Origin: Eubacterium barkeri
GTDB lineage: Bacteria > Bacillota > Clostridia > Eubacteriales > Eubacteriaceae
DNA length: 64,000 nt
Reading direction: 5' to 3'
Assembly: GCF_900107125.1 (NCBI RefSeq)
Contig: NZ_FNOU01000001.1
Location: forward strand, 124,001-188,000
Part shown: one piece after another, positions 62,801-64,000 of the stretch
Position numbering within the stretch: position 1 is the first letter of the stretch
Layout: every line of letters starts with the position of its first letter
Program-made: the position numbers and the translations under genes
The notes under the pieces: model-generated
Databases searched by the model: none
Told to the model about the DNA's origin: nothing
Seen by the model: only the letters and a program-made list of their open reading frames with translations

Positions 62801-64000
62801 AGGCCTTTGGCGTGAAGATGAACACCCAGGCCTTTAAAAAGTACAACACAGTGGAGAAGCTGGAAACCTATATCGACATTGCCGGTTCTGTTACCACGGC
62901 GGCTCAGGACCGCCCCCAGCAGGATACTTACCCCCTGACCCAGACCCAAATGGGGATTTATCTGGAATCCCAGCGGGATCCTCAGTCCTGCATGTACAAT
63001 ATCCCCCTGTTCTGCACCTTTTCCTACGACGAGGGAAGGGTGGATTCAAAGCCTTTGATTCAGGCGGTGACGGCAGCCTTTAACGCCCACCCTTATCTCA
63101 AGGTCCGTCTAGTAACTGACGGCGGAGAAATCCGGCTGAAACGTCAGGATGACGCACCGGTTTTGGTCAAGCATACCCGGCTGTCGGCGTCTGAGCTCAC
63201 CGCCCGCCGGGCCCAGCTGGTTCAGCCCTTTAATTTTGAGAATGGTTTCTATCGCTGCGAAGTGATGGAGACGGAGGCAGGCATCAGCCTGTTCATCGAT
63301 GTGCACCATTTGGTTTTCGACGGTACCTCAGCGATGGTTCTGCTGTCGGAAATCAATCGAGCCTATCAGGGGGAGGATTTAGTCGGAGAGGCCTATAGTT
63401 CCTTCGATTTAGCTCTGGACGAAGCCGAAAAGCGGAAAAGTGCTGCCTATACTGAGGCCAGGGATTTTTATCACGGGGTCTTTGGCACCATGGAAACCGA
63501 TACCCGGCTGGACTACGACCGGCCCGAGGGGGACGTACCCCAGACGGCAGCCTTTAATGTGCCGGTGGAGGGGGTGTCGGCAGAGCGTCTAAAGGCCTTC
63601 TGTACCGCCCACCGGATCACCCCCAATGTGTTCTTTACGGGTGCCTTTGGGTTTACCCTGGCCCAGTTTAAAAACCAGGTGGAATCCGCATTTTGTACCA
63701 TCTATAACGGGCGTAGCGATTCCCGCACGGCGGAGCTGACGGGGATGCTGGTTAAAACCCTGCCAGTGTACTGTAGTATGGAGGGGGCCAATACCATCGA
63801 TGGGTATTTAAATGCGGTTAAAAAGCATCTCCTGGAAATAATGGAGCACGACATCTATTCCTTCGGGGAAATCAGCCGGGAGCTGGGGGTGAGTGCGGAT
63901 ATCCTCTTTGCCTACCAGGGCGGAGATTTCAATACCTTTACCCTGGACGGACGGACGGTGCCCATTGAAACCCTGTCCCTGTCAGAAACCAAGGCGCCGC
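59830..64000 (+). CDS. Nonribosomal peptide synthetase, N-terminal part (C-A-PCP-C...)
   Basis: Open from ATG 59830 (GAGG 6 nt upstream) to the right edge, at least 1390 residues. Order: a condensation domain (FHHSLCDG near 120); an adenylation domain with YTSGSTGTPKG near 598, LYGPTECTILAT and a YRTGDVVKWLSDG plus GRIQFVGREDGQVKIRG block, ending at NMKVDQRAL; a carrier domain with attachment Ser979 in AGLTSIGAV; and a second condensation domain (VHHLVFDG near 1160). By alignment in my head to GrsA the A-domain pocket reads D-A-M-F-S-G-L-I-L-(K). The leading Asp implies an alpha-amino acid, probably hydrophobic. Product unknown. The N-terminal C domain suggests an acyl starter or a partner enzyme. 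Confidence 0.95.
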   Translation, partial: MTIYYPCTHPQKRILYTELIGDAINLFSFAGMMVFETTDVGRIQAAVIKAMEETPNFSLRFRMDDAGTLFFYKGPEGVAIEEVENGHPAIHTFDTLYDCPLYHFCIYPTDQGYTLQMSFHHSLCDGTGLDLFAQKVWSWYEKGVSLSTVDRPYEEYADCEKRYLASEACTADREYWHSTLADAGDLASEPRGAEGDYTRGYAVFKLPEALTQQIGEFLDQQATHYSPFLFALTAMGMFLAKRNGKPGILLNLGEGGRRHLEDFSQTTGMFTSLVPLKLSFPEDEDLTGCLKATKGAFKAALGHSRYPYDILSQEMLEAGVDIGASAAASIVSNAYNPASHLARTLYADQAAENLTIRINPDVPGQDALVSFGLEYQRACYTEAQVEKIGEAFLDYMTALVEEPAVAFGKRSIDPAVMVPVEKANGQPVADAEEITRLERFNATERPYDVTATLVDLFRNQAQKTPEALCVVYKNRRYTYAQVDRLSDNLARYIAGQGLDTGDVVSILIPRCEYMAIASLGVLKAGCAYQPLDPDYPRERLSFMMTDARAKLLITDATLRERVPDYTGAVLTTDAILGLPGYGPLPGGPAAEDLYILLYTSGSTGTPKGCMLRHENMVNFCHWYHRYYGLTEADRVAAYASYGFDASMMDTWPALTRGAAMYIVPEEIRLDLLALNDYFEENGITIAFITTQVGRQFATCIEKTSLRHLSVGGEALVPCAPPVAYHLHNLYGPTECTILATASEVTRLYEKSVPIGGPIDNTKLYVVDGKMRRVPVGVPGELCIAGVLVCGGYLGRPELTAEKFIPNPFDTDPAYARLYRTGDVVKWLSDGRIQFVGREDGQVKIRGFRIELTEIEQKIRDYPGIRDTTVIACDEEGGGKYVVAYVVSDTPVSIPDLNAFIAAEKPAYMVPAVTMQIDTIPLTPNMKVDQRALPVPNRVFEDMTPPQTPLQEKIHSLLAEVVGSSAFGIDTDIYEAGLTSIGAVKLGVVFSKAFGVKMNTQAFKKYNTVEKLETYIDIAGSVTTAAQDRPQQDTYPLTQTQMGIYLESQRDPQSCMYNIPLFCTFSYDEGRVDSKPLIQAVTAAFNAHPYLKVRLVTDGGEIRLKRQDDAPVLVKHTRLSASELTARRAQLVQPFNFENGFYRCEVMETEAGISLFIDVHHLVFDGTSAMVLLSEINRAYQGEDLVGEAYSSFDLALDEAEKRKSAAYTEARDFYHGVFGTMETDTRLDYDRPEGDVPQTAAFNVPVEGVSAERLKAFCTAHRITPNVFFTGAFGFTLAQFKNQVESAFCTIYNGRSDSRTAELTGMLVKTLPVYCSMEGANTIDGYLNAVKKHLLEIMEHDIYSFGEISRELGVSADILFAYQGGDFNTFTLDGRTVPIETLSLSETKAP

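Overview
The window is chromosomal DNA from an anaerobic low-to-mid-GC Firmicute, most like Eubacteriaceae or related Eubacteriales. The indications are pyruvate:ferredoxin oxidoreductase, a glycyl radical enzyme (GRE) with a separate activase, 4-hydroxybutyryl-CoA dehydratase, a glycine-betaine/trimethylamine-type methyltransferase relic, rubredoxin, TTG/GTG starts with strong AGGAGG sites, and no respiratory genes. The species cannot be fixed from sequence alone. There are no rRNA genes, CRISPR arrays or microcompartment shell genes.

Layout. 1-6.1 kb: large PAS-rich hybrid sensor kinases and a GGDEF protein. 6.2-13.6 kb: an AraC regulator divergent from two ABC exporter half-transporters and a complete ECF importer (S component, EcfT, fused EcfA). 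13.6-18.2 kb: an unassigned GRE behind a sigma-54 promoter, then a MATE pump whose terminator has been split by a 367-bp IS3 derivative. 18.2-26.6 kb (minus strand): iron alcohol dehydrogenase, a PAS/AAA+ sigma-54 activator, 4-hydroxybutyryl-CoA dehydratase and PFOR. 26.8-30.9 kb: GntR and TetR regulators, an EutH-like permease and an opine-dehydrogenase-family enzyme. 31.2-38.0 kb: the GRE activase operon (activase, AraC, YitT, second EutH-like permease) and a BCCT transporter/TIM-barrel pair, each behind its own sigma-54 promoter. 38.1-40.7 kb: a TPR/DUF4037/DUF4125 operon. 40.8-43.3 kb: a decaying patch (frameshifted TetR, deleted mttB-like gene, transporter tail). 43.2-46.6 kb: a class B penicillin-binding protein whose promoter and anchor are duplicated upstream. 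46.7-47.7 kb: two tRNA-Val genes around a probable type I toxin-antitoxin locus. 47.8-53.7 kb: a GHKL/LytTR two-component system, ZIP and CDF metal transporters, endonuclease IV, rubredoxin and DUF554. 53.8-59.0 kb: a polyphosphate operon (degenerate Ppx, Ppk1, Ppx). 59.0-64 kb: a candidate structured RNA, a STAS protein and the start of a nonribosomal peptide synthetase that runs off the window.

How it fits together. The most interesting unit is a dispersed sigma-54 regulon. Three promoters with exact GG-N10-GC spacing precede the GRE, its activase operon and the BCCT transporter operon. Each has TTTGCA/TGCAAA half sites or palindromes 90-225 bp upstream, where an enhancer-binding protein would sit, and such an activator is encoded in the same region. 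This predicts one inducible system in which a substrate, plausibly a quaternary or other small amine given BCCT and EutH-type carriers, is imported and attacked by a GRE outside any microcompartment. PFOR, alcohol dehydrogenase and AbfD would handle downstream carbon. The substrate is inference; the promoters, motifs and catalytic residues are visible in the sequence.
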